A DNA stretch of 64,000 bases from Riemerella anatipestifer (GTDB taxonomy: Bacteria; Bacteroidota; Bacteroidia; Flavobacteriales; Weeksellaceae): assembly GCF_035666175.1 (NCBI RefSeq), contig NZ_CP142016.1:2500005-2564004 (forward strand), in the 5' to 3' direction. The translations under genes were made by a program, and so were the position numbers. The stretch's first letter is position 1, and every line of letters begins with the position of its first letter. Under the pieces are notes generated by a model. It was not told the origin of the DNA and made no database searches. It saw only the letters and a list, made by a program, of their open reading frames with translations. Below, one piece after another: positions 8,712 to 17,129 of the stretch.

Positions 8712-9080
8712 ATGAAATATTTACGTCAAATTTTACTATTTATTTTAATCTATTGTATAGTAGCTATTTTTTGTATTGTTGGACAATCTCTATTGTTTCA
8801 ATATCCGTTGTCGTTACATTTTTTGATTGCTTTTCTACATTTTTTAGGTCTTATAACGGTGGGAGGAGTTGGTTTATTCAAAAAGGATATTATGGGATTT
8901 GTCTACATGGCATTTATGATACTGAAAATGGGTGCTTTTTTATATCTTTTTTATGTTTTTCCTGACCTGAAAAAACAACTTATGGTATCTGTGGGGCTTT
9001 ATTTTTTCTATCTTTTAATAGAAACAGTTTTGATAATCAGTCTGATTTCTAAAAATCTTAAAAGCCAACAAAAATCATAA
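8712..9080 (+). CDS. Small four-helix membrane protein upstream of atpB (DUF6168-like)
   Basis: This 122-residue protein has four hydrophobic segments (about residues 5-28, 36-55, 63-83 and 90-112) and a short basic tail. The frame is open from inside the IS, but ATG 8712 is chosen because upstream codons lie in the IS end and the protein proper begins MKYLRQ. In flavobacterial genomes, from memory, a small protein of this kind lies between an AtpI/AtpZ-like gene and atpB. The AtpI-like gene is not present here, and IS copy 2 occupies its place. The function is unknown. Position suggests a role in ATP synthase assembly or ion supply, but that is inference. Confidence 0.72.
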   Translation: MKYLRQILLFILIYCIVAIFCIVGQSLLFQYPLSLHFLIAFLHFLGLITVGGVGLFKKDIMGFVYMAFMILKMGAFLYLFYVFPDLKKQLMVSVGLYFFYLLIETVLIISLISKNLKSQQKS

Positions 9081-9098
9081 AATTTTAATTTTTTTTAA

Positions 9099-9130
9099 TT
9101 TGAAAATATAAAATCAATTTCCTACTTTTG
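9099..9130 (+). promoter_or_regulatory. Bacteroidetes-type promoter of the atp operon
   Basis: TTTG at 9099-9102 and TACTTTTG at 9123-9130 are separated by 20 bp. This matches the -33 TTTG and -7 TAnnTTTG consensus of the Bacteroidetes primary sigma factor. The atpB start lies 23 bp further on. It suggests that the ATP synthase genes are transcribed independently of the small membrane gene and of IS copy 2. Confidence 0.78.
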
Positions 9131-9152
9131 CAGAAATTATAAACTGAAGAAA

Positions 9153-10211
9153 ATGCACTTCAAGAGAGTTATTTTATTGTTAACCATTTTTATGATGGGT
9201 TGGGCTAATGCCTCTACCGAGACTAAACAACCTGGAGAGAAGTATAATCCAGTTCCAGACATTATGCATCACATCTCAGACTCCCACAGTTGGCATCTTT
9301 GGGGAGAAGGAGATAAAAGTATCGGGTTTTCTTTACCTGTGATACTTTGGGATAATGGATTGAAGATTTTTTCTTCATCTCATTTTGGTCATCACGAGGA
9401 TGAGGTAGCTCAAGTAGATGGTAACTACTATAAGTTATACCATAATAAAGTATACAAAACTGATGCCAATGGTACTTTAGAGATGCATGATGGGCATCCT
9501 TCCAATGAAAGACCATTGGATTTTTCTATAACTAAAAATGTAGCACAAACTTTATTAGCTGCTGTTTTACTAATTATTTTAGCTTTTGCTACTAAGTCTA
9601 GCTACACTTCTAATGGAGTTCCTAGAGGGATAGCTAAATTTTTGGAGCCTTTAGTGCTTTTCGTGAGAGATGACATTGCTCTAGAGAATATTGGGACTAA
9701 AAAGTATCTAAAGTATACGCCGTATTTAGTAACGCTGTTCTTATTTATATGGATTGTTAACTTACTTGGGCTTATTCCAGGTGCAGCCAATGTTTCAGGT
9801 AATATTGCCTTTACAATGGTGTTGGCAGTTCTTACATTTATTATAGTAACATTTAGTGGTAAAAAGACTTATTGGTCGCACATATTTGACCCACTAGGGA
9901 ACAATATGCCGTGGGCAGGTAAAGCTTTAGTTTATGTTATCTTGGTACCAGTAGAGATTTTAGGTATGTTTACCAAGCCTTTTGCGTTGATGATTCGTCT
10001 TTTTGCGAATATGACGGCAGGGCACATCGTGATCTTGAGTTTAATATCTCTTATATTTATAATGGAAACTTATGCTATCGCACCAGTTTCTATCATGCTT
10101 ACTCTTTTTATAAACACTTTAGAGTTATTGGTAGCAGCTTTGCAGGCATATATCTTTACATTACTTACAGCTCTATTTATAGGAATGGCAGTAGAAGAAG
10201 GACATCATTAA
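9153..10211 (+). CDS. atpB: ATP synthase F0 subunit a
   Basis: This 352-residue protein forms the proton half-channels of the membrane sector. The essential arginine is R282 in the segment ALMIRLFANMTAGHIV, and the last helices (LVAALQAYIFTLLTALFIGMA) are typical. An N-terminal signal-like segment (1-20) and a histidine-rich extension to about residue 125 make it longer than the E. coli protein (271 residues). That extension is common in Bacteroidetes, from memory. It is the first gene of atpB-E-F-H-A-G with its own promoter at 9099-9130. Confidence 0.95.
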   Translation: MHFKRVILLLTIFMMGWANASTETKQPGEKYNPVPDIMHHISDSHSWHLWGEGDKSIGFSLPVILWDNGLKIFSSSHFGHHEDEVAQVDGNYYKLYHNKVYKTDANGTLEMHDGHPSNERPLDFSITKNVAQTLLAAVLLIILAFATKSSYTSNGVPRGIAKFLEPLVLFVRDDIALENIGTKKYLKYTPYLVTLFLFIWIVNLLGLIPGAANVSGNIAFTMVLAVLTFIIVTFSGKKTYWSHIFDPLGNNMPWAGKALVYVILVPVEILGMFTKPFALMIRLFANMTAGHIVILSLISLIFIMETYAIAPVSIMLTLFINTLELLVAALQAYIFTLLTALFIGMAVEEGHH

Positions 10212-10266
10212 AATTAAGTTAAAGAAAATAAAAAATAATTAATATCAACCTTTTAAATTTAAAGTT

Positions 10267-10476
10267 ATGACAGGTAGTATCGCAGCAATCGGAGCTGGTT
10301 TAGCAGTTCTAGGTGTAGGATTAGGAATTGGTAAAATTGGTGGTCACGCAATGGACGCTATTGCTAGACAACCAGAACAATCAGGAAAAATCCAAACTGC
10401 AATGATTATCGCAGCAGCTCTTATCGAGGGTGCTGGTCTATTCGGTATCGTAGTAGCATTACTAGGAAACGGATAA
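10267..10476 (+). CDS. atpE: ATP synthase F0 subunit c
   Basis: This 69-residue hairpin of two membrane helices forms the rotating c-ring. The cytoplasmic loop RQPEQ is at 34-38, and the ion-carrying carboxylate is E54 in ALIEGAG. The residues next to E54 are G and A, without the serine/threonine typical of sodium-binding rings, so proton coupling is inferred. The first helix has the usual glycine-rich packing (GVGLGIGKIGG). It lies 55 bp after atpB and is followed by a hairpin before atpF. Confidence 0.95.
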   Translation: MTGSIAAIGAGLAVLGVGLGIGKIGGHAMDAIARQPEQSGKIQTAMIIAAALIEGAGLFGIVVALLGNG

Positions 10477-10486
10477 TCTAAAAACT

Positions 10487-10524
10487 GAAAAGCGTACAGA
10501 CGGTTGGTCTGTCGCTTTTCTTTT
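10487..10524 (+). terminator. Hairpin with T-tract between atpE and atpF
   Basis: GAAAAGCG (10487-10494) pairs with CGCTTTTC (10513-10520), and inside it ACAGAC pairs with GTCTGT, leaving a 5-base loop. TTTT follows. It looks like an intrinsic terminator or a 3' mRNA-protecting structure inside the atp operon. Partial termination or processing here could raise c-subunit output relative to the other subunits. Confidence 0.75.
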
Positions 10525-10572
10525 GATTTTAAGAAAAATTAAATAACAATATAAATTAATATCTTAAATAAT

Positions 10573-11067
10573 ATGGATTTATTAATTCCTTCAGAAGGTA
10601 ACCTTATATGGTCTTTAGTGGTTTTCCTTATTTTAGTACTTTTACTATCTAAGTTTGCATGGAAACCTATCCTTAAAACGGTTAATGATAGAGAGACTTC
10701 TATTGCAGATGCTTTGAATCAAGCAAAATTAGCTAAAAAGGAGATGGAAGATTTAAAAGCGGATAATGAGAGAATTATTCGTGAAGCTAAGGTAGAAAGA
10801 GATGCTATACTAAAAGAAGCTAGAGAGATTAAGGATAGAATTGTAAATGAAGCTAAAGAGGTAGCTAAAGTAGAAGGTGATAAAATGATTGCGGCTGCGA
10901 AGCAATCAATAGCAGCAGAGAAGTCTGCGGCTATGGCTGATATTAAAAACCAAGTGGGTGCTTTATCTCTAAGTATAGCCGAAACTATTCTTAAACAAAA
11001 ATTAGATAATACTGAAGCTCAAAATGCTTTAGTAGAGAATATGTTGAATAAATCTAATCTTAACTAA
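10573..11067 (+). CDS. atpF: ATP synthase F0 subunit b
   Basis: This 164-residue protein of the peripheral stalk has one N-terminal membrane helix (about residues 8-27, LIWSLVVFLILVLLLSKFAW) followed by a long charged, alanine-rich helix that forms the b-dimer coiled coil. Length and shape are normal for the family. It is encoded after the atpE hairpin and 2 bp before atpH, so translation of atpF and atpH is probably coupled. Confidence 0.94.
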   Translation: MDLLIPSEGNLIWSLVVFLILVLLLSKFAWKPILKTVNDRETSIADALNQAKLAKKEMEDLKADNERIIREAKVERDAILKEAREIKDRIVNEAKEVAKVEGDKMIAAAKQSIAAEKSAAMADIKNQVGALSLSIAETILKQKLDNTEAQNALVENMLNKSNLN

Positions 11068-11069
11068 AA

Positions 11070-11609
11070 ATGAGAACATCTAAAGTAGCCAAAAGATATG
11101 CTAAGGGTCTTTTGGATTTTGCCCAAGAGTCTCAGCAAACCTCTACTGTGTTTTCTGATATGAAAACCGTAGTTAAGATTATGAGTGAGAGTAAAGAACT
11201 TAACCGTTTTTTACAAACACCTTTCATTGACTATAAGAAAAAAATAGCGGTAGCTAAAGAAATTTTTAAAGGACTTAGTGCTACTAGTCAAAATTTAATT
11301 TCGTTAGTTATCCGTCAAGGTAGAGAGGCTCAGCTTAAGTTTATAGCACAAGATTTTATAGATAAAGTAGAAGATATCAACGGAGTACAAAGAATTACTT
11401 TGACAACTGCGGCTTCTCTTTCTCAAGAAAATATTGATAAAATATTAAAATCATCTAGTCTTGTGAATTCTGGAGCATCTCATGATTTAAAAATCAATGT
11501 AAATCCAGATTTATTAGGTGGGTATGTTTTGAGAGTAGGAGACCAACAGTTAGATACTTCAGTAAGAACTAAGTTGGCTCAGATGAAAAAAGAATTTCAG
11601 TTGAATTAA
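11070..11609 (+). CDS. atpH: ATP synthase F1 subunit delta
   Basis: This 179-residue subunit joins the b stalk to the alpha/beta hexamer. The N-terminal six-helix part starts [15 protein letters not shown], as usual for delta/OSCP. The C-terminal part has the conserved [20 protein letters not shown] segment. It lies between atpF (2 bp upstream) and atpA (17 bp downstream). Confidence 0.94.
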   Translation: MRTSKVAKRYAKGLLDFAQESQQTSTVFSDMKTVVKIMSESKELNRFLQTPFIDYKKKIAVAKEIFKGLSATSQNLISLVIRQGREAQLKFIAQDFIDKVEDINGVQRITLTTAASLSQENIDKILKSSSLVNSGASHDLKINVNPDLLGGYVLRVGDQQLDTSVRTKLAQMKKEFQLN

Positions 11610-11626
11610 GAAAAAATAACCATACA

Positions 11627-13204
11627 ATGGCAGAAATAAATCCAGCAGAAGTATCTGCAATTTTAAAACAGCAATTAGCAAATTTTGATACTCAATCTAA
11701 TGTTGAGGAGGTAGGTACAGTGCTTCAAATAGGAGACGGTATTGCTCGTGTATATGGACTAGAAAATGTACAATACGGTGAGCTTGTTAAATTTGAAAGT
11801 GGTATTGAAGGAATTGTATTAAACTTAGAAGAAGATAATGTAGGGGTTGCTCTACTAGGAGAGTCTAAACAAGTAAAAGAAGGGGATACTGTTAAAAGAA
11901 CTAACAGAATTTCTTCTATCAAAGTAGGAGAGGGTATGTTGGGAAGAGTTGTAGATACTCTAGGTAACCCTATAGATGGTAAAGGTCCTATTGGAGGAGA
12001 GCTTTATGAGATGCCTTTGGAAAGAAAAGCACCAGGGGTTATCTACAGGCAGCCAGTTAATGAGCCTTTGCAAACAGGTATCGTAGCGGTTGACTCTATG
12101 ATTCCTATCGGAAGAGGTCAGAGAGAGCTTATCATTGGTGACCGTCAAACAGGTAAAACTACTGTAGCGATAGATACGATTCTTAACCAAAAAGAGTTTT
12201 ATGACGCTGGTGAACCTGTATTCTGTATTTATGTTGCAGTAGGTCAAAAAGGTTCTACTGTAGCACAAATTGTTAAAACATTAGAGGATAAAGGAGCTAT
12301 GGCTTATACAGTAGTAGTAGCAGCTAATGCTTCAGACCCTTCACCTATGCAGGTATATGCTCCTATGGCAGGTGCTGCTATTGGGGAGTACTTCCGTGAT
12401 ACAGGTCGTCCTGCTCTTATCGTTTATGATGATTTATCTAAGCAAGCCGTAGCTTATCGTGAGCTTTCACTTTTATTAAGAAGACCACCAGGTCGTGAGG
12501 CTTATCCAGGGGACGTATTCTACTTACACTCTAGACTTTTAGAAAGAGCTGCTAAGGTAATTGCTGATGATAGCATTGCTAAGCAAATGAACGACCTTCC
12601 TGATTCTTTAAAACCAATCGTTAAAGGAGGAGGTTCTCTTACTGCATTACCAATTATTGAGACTCAGGCGGGAGACGTATCTGCTTATATCCCTACTAAC
12701 GTAATCTCTATTACAGATGGACAGATATTCTTAGAGTCAGATTTATTTAACTCAGGGGTACGTCCTGCAATCAACGTAGGTATCTCTGTATCTAGAGTAG
12801 GAGGTAACGCTCAGATTAAATCAATGAAAAAAGTATCAGGTACACTTAAGTTAGATCAAGCACAATATAAAGAATTAGAAGCGTTTGCTAAATTCGGTTC
12901 TGACCTTGATGCTGCAACTTTAGCGGTAATCACAAAAGGTGAGAAAAATGTGGAAATTCTTAAGCAACCAGTGAACTCTCCACTACCTGTAGATAGCCAA
13001 GTGGCGATGATTTACGCTGGTACAGAAAACTTATTGAGAAATGTACCTGTAAATAAGGTTAAAGAGTTCCAAAAAGAATATGTAGAATTCTTAAGGTCTA
13101 AGCACCCTGACACTATGGCTAAGATTAAGGCTGGTAAAATTGATGATGAAATTACAGGTGTGCTAAGACAAGCTGCTAATGATTTAGCATCTAAGTATAA
13201 CTAA
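11627..13204 (+). CDS. atpA: ATP synthase F1 subunit alpha
   Basis: This 525-residue subunit of the F1 hexamer binds nucleotide at the non-catalytic sites. The P-loop GDRQTGKT is at 171-178, the N-terminal beta barrel covers about residues 25-95, and the ATPase alpha/beta signature [14 protein letters not shown] is near residue 380. Length is normal. The partner subunit beta (atpD) and epsilon (atpC) are not encoded in this operon. A hairpin follows the stop before atpG. Confidence 0.97.
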   Translation: MAEINPAEVSAILKQQLANFDTQSNVEEVGTVLQIGDGIARVYGLENVQYGELVKFESGIEGIVLNLEEDNVGVALLGESKQVKEGDTVKRTNRISSIKVGEGMLGRVVDTLGNPIDGKGPIGGELYEMPLERKAPGVIYRQPVNEPLQTGIVAVDSMIPIGRGQRELIIGDRQTGKTTVAIDTILNQKEFYDAGEPVFCIYVAVGQKGSTVAQIVKTLEDKGAMAYTVVVAANASDPSPMQVYAPMAGAAIGEYFRDTGRPALIVYDDLSKQAVAYRELSLLLRRPPGREAYPGDVFYLHSRLLERAAKVIADDSIAKQMNDLPDSLKPIVKGGGSLTALPIIETQAGDVSAYIPTNVISITDGQIFLESDLFNSGVRPAINVGISVSRVGGNAQIKSMKKVSGTLKLDQAQYKELEAFAKFGSDLDAATLAVITKGEKNVEILKQPVNSPLPVDSQVAMIYAGTENLLRNVPVNKVKEFQKEYVEFLRSKHPDTMAKIKAGKIDDEITGVLRQAANDLASKYN

Positions 13205-13215
13205 AAATAACTCAT

Positions 13216-13256
13216 AATTCCGAGTTTAGAAAATAATTTTTAAACTCGGAGTTTTA
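13216..13256 (+). terminator. Terminator-like hairpin between atpA and atpG
   Basis: CCGAGTTTA (13220-13228) pairs perfectly with TAAACTCGG (13241-13249). The stem extends outwards with weaker pairs and is followed by TTTT. It is the second such structure inside the atp operon. It may reduce atpG expression relative to atpA, in keeping with the 1:3 ratio of the subunits, but that is inferred. Confidence 0.7.
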
Positions 13257-13275
13257 AATTTTGAATCCATAAAAT

Positions 13276-14145
13276 ATGGCAAATTTAAAAGAAATACGAG
13301 GGCGAATAACTTCCATCTCTTCTACGATGCAGATTACAAGTGCGATGAAAATGGTTTCCGCTGCGAAACTAAAGAAAGCACAAGATGCCATCGTGATGTT
13401 GAGACCTTATTCTGAAAAGCTACAGGAAATTATTGAGAATGTAAATACAAGTTCAGATGCAGATAAGGTTTCTATCTACGCTAAACAAAGAGAAGTAAAG
13501 AGAGTATTGTATATTGCAATATCTTCTAACAGAGGTTTAGCAGGAGCATTTAACTCTTCTATTATTAAAGAGCTTAATGCTCAGTTATCACAAAATTCTG
13601 ATAAGAAGGTAGAGGTGATTACTATAGGTAAGAAGGTTTATGATGCAGTAAAGAAGATTAGAACTCCATATAGTAATGAAAGCCATATCTTTGATAATCT
13701 TAGCTTTGAGGCGGTTGCTAATATTGTTTATGGAGTGATGAAAGATTTCCGTGAGGAGAGATTTGATGAAGTGTATCTTATTTATAACAAATTCTTAAAT
13801 GCTGCTACCCAAACAGTACAAACGGAAAAACTTTTGCCTATAGCAATTAAGGATTCTGAAGAAGGTGATAAAGCTATAGAAACTGATTATCTTTTCGAAC
13901 CAAATAGAAATGAGATTTTAGATGTACTTATTCCTAAGTCTATAAAAACTCAAGTTTATAAAGCTGTTTTAGATTCTATCGCTTCAGAACATGGAGCTAG
14001 AATGACAGCAATGCATAAGGCAACAGATAACGCCCAAGCTCTTAAGAATGAATTAGTAATTTACTATAATAAAGCCCGTCAGGCAGCTATTACTAATGAG
14101 ATTTTAGAGATTGTTTCTGGTGCTGAGGCTCTTAAGAACGGGTAA
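13276..14145 (+). CDS. atpG: ATP synthase F1 subunit gamma
   Basis: This 289-residue subunit is the central rotor shaft. Both ends are typical: the N-terminal helix NLKEIRGRITSISSTMQITSAMKMVSAAK type start and the C-terminal helix with MTAMHKATDNA and YNKARQAAITNEILEIVSGA. The middle domain has LYIAISSNRGLAGAFN. It is the last gene of the atp cluster, and a strong terminator follows 20 bp after its stop. Confidence 0.95.
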   Translation: MANLKEIRGRITSISSTMQITSAMKMVSAAKLKKAQDAIVMLRPYSEKLQEIIENVNTSSDADKVSIYAKQREVKRVLYIAISSNRGLAGAFNSSIIKELNAQLSQNSDKKVEVITIGKKVYDAVKKIRTPYSNESHIFDNLSFEAVANIVYGVMKDFREERFDEVYLIYNKFLNAATQTVQTEKLLPIAIKDSEEGDKAIETDYLFEPNRNEILDVLIPKSIKTQVYKAVLDSIASEHGARMTAMHKATDNAQALKNELVIYYNKARQAAITNEILEIVSGAEALKNG

Positions 14146-14166
14146 TAATCATTTAAAATAAATAAT

Positions 14167-14202
14167 AAAAAGGTATTAGAAATTTTTCTAGTACCTTTTT
14201 TA
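14167..14202 (+). terminator. Terminator after atpG
   Basis: AAAAAGGTA (14167-14175) pairs with TACCTTTTT (14192-14200), with further pairing inside (TTAGAAA with TTTCTAG). A T-rich tail follows. It closes the atp operon. Confidence 0.85.
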
Positions 14203-14307
14203 TATTATATGATGTTACAAATACAATATTGCTGAAAATTATAGAGATTATATATTGTTGTTAAAAAAATATTTATCTTTGCATATCACTATAATTTATA
14301 AAATTAA

Positions 14308-15660
14308 ATGGATCCCGACAGTATAGTCAAAATTTTTATCGCAATTTTTTTAGTTCTACTAAATGGCTTTTTCGTAGCTGCCGAGTTCTCAATAGTTAAA
14401 GTACGCTATTCTCAAATTCAAATTAAAGCTGCCGAAGGTAATGCTATGGCAAAACAGGCAGAAGACATCATCAAAAACTTAGATGCCTATCTTTCTGCTA
14501 CGCAGTTGGGGATTACTCTAGCCTCTTTAGCATTAGGTTGGGTGGGAGAAAGTGCACTTCATCATATTATAGAAGGTTTGTTTAAGTACTTTAGTATCAG
14601 TGTAGATACTACTACGGTTACCACAGTATCTTTGGTACTTAGTTTCCTTATTATTACCGTGATGCATATAGTATTTGGAGAGTTGGTTCCCAAATCTATA
14701 GCGATACGAAAGGCAGAAGAAACTACTTTGTTCATTGCGGCACCGCTCAAATTGTTCTATAATATTTTTAGACCATTTATATGGTTAATGAACTCTATTT
14801 CTAATGCTTTTTTAAGATTGATAAAGATAAACCCTGCCTCAGAGCATGAAATACATTCTACTGAAGAATTACAACTTCTAGTAAAGCAAAGTGCTGATGG
14901 TGGTGAGATAGAAGAGGAAAATTACGAAATTATAAAGAACGCTTTTGATTTTACAGACCATTCTGCAAAGCAGATTATGGTGCCACGCCAGAATATTTTA
15001 TCTATTGATATAGAAACTTCGATAGATGAAATTATAGAAATTATAATGGAAAGTGGGTACTCTCGTATTCCTGTTTATGAAGGTTCTATAGATAATGTGA
15101 TAGGTATATTTTATACCAAAGAAATTATTAGAAACTATATTAAAACCAAAGGAGAGCTTACCCATGAAGATTTGAGAGGTTTCTTAAGAGAGGCTTATTT
15201 TGTAGTTGGAAGCAAAAAAAATTCTGACTTATTGAAGAGTTTTCAGCTTAAAAAACAACATATTGCTATTGTGATAGATGAGTTTGGAGGTACAGAAGGT
15301 ATTATCACACTAGAGGATATATTGGAAGAATTGGTGGGAGAGATACAAGATGAGGAAGATGAAGAAGAAAAGATAGTAGATAAAATAGGGGAAAATACTT
15401 ATTGGGTTAAAGCTACACAACCACTCGAAGAAATTAACGATTTTTTACCAAAACCACTACCTGAAGAGGGTGAGTTTAATACTTTAGCAGGTTTTATACT
15501 TCATCGTTTGGAAGAAATTCCAGAGGAAAATCAAGAGTTTGATTTTGAAAATTACCATTTTAAAATACTTAAAATGAATAATAAAAGTGTAGAAATGGTA
15601 GAGCTTACCTATGATGATAGCTTTTTTGGAGAATCGGGGGAAGGAACTAATGCTAACTAG
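14308..15660 (+). CDS. CNNM/CorC-family membrane protein (hemolysin C-like)
   Basis: This 450-residue protein has an N-terminal DUF21 membrane domain (about residues 1-190, four hydrophobic stretches), a pair of CBS domains (about 205-330, QIMVPRQNI and QHIAIVIDEFGGTEGIITLEDILEELVGEI) and a C-terminal CorC_HlyC domain ending near residue 440. The family is linked to magnesium or cobalt efflux and divalent-cation homeostasis. A candidate -7 box TATCTTTG (14274-14281) lies 26 bp before the start, but no good -33 box is visible. clpS follows 15 bp downstream. Confidence 0.88.
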   Translation: MDPDSIVKIFIAIFLVLLNGFFVAAEFSIVKVRYSQIQIKAAEGNAMAKQAEDIIKNLDAYLSATQLGITLASLALGWVGESALHHIIEGLFKYFSISVDTTTVTTVSLVLSFLIITVMHIVFGELVPKSIAIRKAEETTLFIAAPLKLFYNIFRPFIWLMNSISNAFLRLIKINPASEHEIHSTEELQLLVKQSADGGEIEEENYEIIKNAFDFTDHSAKQIMVPRQNILSIDIETSIDEIIEIIMESGYSRIPVYEGSIDNVIGIFYTKEIIRNYIKTKGELTHEDLRGFLREAYFVVGSKKNSDLLKSFQLKKQHIAIVIDEFGGTEGIITLEDILEELVGEIQDEEDEEEKIVDKIGENTYWVKATQPLEEINDFLPKPLPEEGEFNTLAGFILHRLEEIPEENQEFDFENYHFKILKMNNKSVEMVELTYDDSFFGESGEGTNAN

Positions 15661-15675
15661 TAGCTATTTCAAACT

Positions 15676-15969
15676 ATGAAGATGGTTTTTCAAAATATCC
15701 CTAATAAAGAGAACGAAGAAGAGGTTAGTGTCTTGTCTTCCACGGAAGCGATGCATAAACTTGTATTGCATAATGATGATTTTAACACTTTTGATTTCGT
15801 TATAGAATCTCTTATGGAGGTATGTGCTCATACATTAGAACAGGCAGAACAATGTACGTTCTTGGTACATTATAAAGGCAAATGTACTGTGAAAACAGGT
15901 AATTTAGAACTGATTCAGCCTATGCATAAAAAACTACTTTTAAGAGGGCTATCTAGTGAAATAATCTAA
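15676..15969 (+). CDS. clpS: ATP-dependent Clp protease adaptor ClpS
   Basis: This 97-residue adaptor recognises N-degron substrates and hands them to the ClpA/ClpC-ClpP protease. The diagnostic segment is LVLHNDDFNTFDFVIESL (about residues 29-46), and KGKCTVKTG corresponds to the later sheet that helps form the pocket. Length is normal. It lies between the CNNM/CorC gene (15 bp) and the SRPBCC gene (10 bp) and is probably in one transcript with them. Confidence 0.9.
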   Translation: MKMVFQNIPNKENEEEVSVLSSTEAMHKLVLHNDDFNTFDFVIESLMEVCAHTLEQAEQCTFLVHYKGKCTVKTGNLELIQPMHKKLLLRGLSSEII

Positions 15970-15979
15970 AAATAATCTC

Positions 15980-17014
15980 ATGCGTTGGTTGAAGTTTGTT
16001 TTAGTTTTAGGGGTGCTTTTGGCAGGTGTTTATGCGGTCTCCATGTTGTTTGTTGATGAGAGCAAATCCTTTAAAGTAGAAAGAGAACTTGATTATCCCA
16101 TAGATAAAGTTTATCCACAATTTAGTAACTTTCAGAATCTTACCAGGTGGTATCAGTACTTTACCCAAAATCCTAAATTGAAATTTGAATACTTTTTACC
16201 TTATGAAGGGCAGGGAAGTTCTATGAACTTTGTAGATGCTAAAGAAGGGGTAGGAATGGTATTTATTAGATATGAAAACTTTGAAAAAACTCTGAGATAC
16301 GAGTTTTTTGATGCGGATACTAATGCACCTCTCAAAGTAGATATTAAATTTTTGCCAAAAGGAGAAAAAACGAGATTGATATGGATGGTAACCACACCAA
16401 AGAAAGCACTTCTAGAACGTTATGTTAATCTGTTTTCAGTAGAAAATTTTGAGGGAATGGTAGATGAGAGTCTTCGAAATTTAAAAGCGGTATTGAGTAA
16501 TAAGGTGGATAAAATGGAAGTTTTAACCAATATCAAATATGATAGCCTTATGGTAGAAAATCAAGAAGCTGCCATTTTAGTAGGAATAAATGCCAATACT
16601 CAGAATAAAAACAAAACTATTTATTTTAAAGATTTAGTTAAAAACCATCATAAGGTAGTCAATTTTGTGATGAATGACTTGGGTAAAAAAGAAGATGAAT
16701 TTGGTTTTCCTATGCTCATTACTCAAGCCAAAAGCTATAAAGATAAAGAGGTAAGCTATTTTTATGGAATACCACTGTCTAAAAAAACAGAGATTACAGA
16801 TAACAACTTTACTTATCATATGCAGGATGCTTCTAGATTGTATGTGATGTATTATAAGGGAGATTATGCTAATAGGGTTTCGGTTATCAATAAGTTATTA
16901 AAAAAAGCAGAGGAAGACAGCTTAAGGACAGGTAAATTACAAGAGGTCTTTATAGAAACACCTGTAGAGAATAAACCAGTATTGCTAAAAATAGCATTAC
17001 CAGTATCGTCTTAA
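15980..17014 (+). CDS. Membrane-anchored SRPBCC (START-like) protein with GyrI-like C-terminus
   Basis: This 344-residue protein has an N-terminal hydrophobic anchor (about residues 4-25), an SRPBCC/polyketide-cyclase-like domain (about 33-170, with VERELDYPIDKVYPQFSNF at its start), and a C-terminal part (about 180-340) resembling the GyrI-like small-molecule-binding fold of AraC effector domains. Such proteins are common in flavobacteria, but the ligand is unknown. It probably faces the periplasm. No catalytic residues can be named. It is likely the last gene of the CorC-clpS transcript. Confidence 0.7.
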   Translation: MRWLKFVLVLGVLLAGVYAVSMLFVDESKSFKVERELDYPIDKVYPQFSNFQNLTRWYQYFTQNPKLKFEYFLPYEGQGSSMNFVDAKEGVGMVFIRYENFEKTLRYEFFDADTNAPLKVDIKFLPKGEKTRLIWMVTTPKKALLERYVNLFSVENFEGMVDESLRNLKAVLSNKVDKMEVLTNIKYDSLMVENQEAAILVGINANTQNKNKTIYFKDLVKNHHKVVNFVMNDLGKKEDEFGFPMLITQAKSYKDKEVSYFYGIPLSKKTEITDNNFTYHMQDASRLYVMYYKGDYANRVSVINKLLKKAEEDSLRTGKLQEVFIETPVENKPVLLKIALPVSS

Positions 17015-17129
17015 GAGACATAAAAGAAAAAATAAACTTTGATTATTGGAGTTTTCCGAATCGTTTTTTTTTAATAAATTTGTGCATCATATAAAAAGTT
17101 AAATTTAAAAAACAGATAAATCTGTCATA

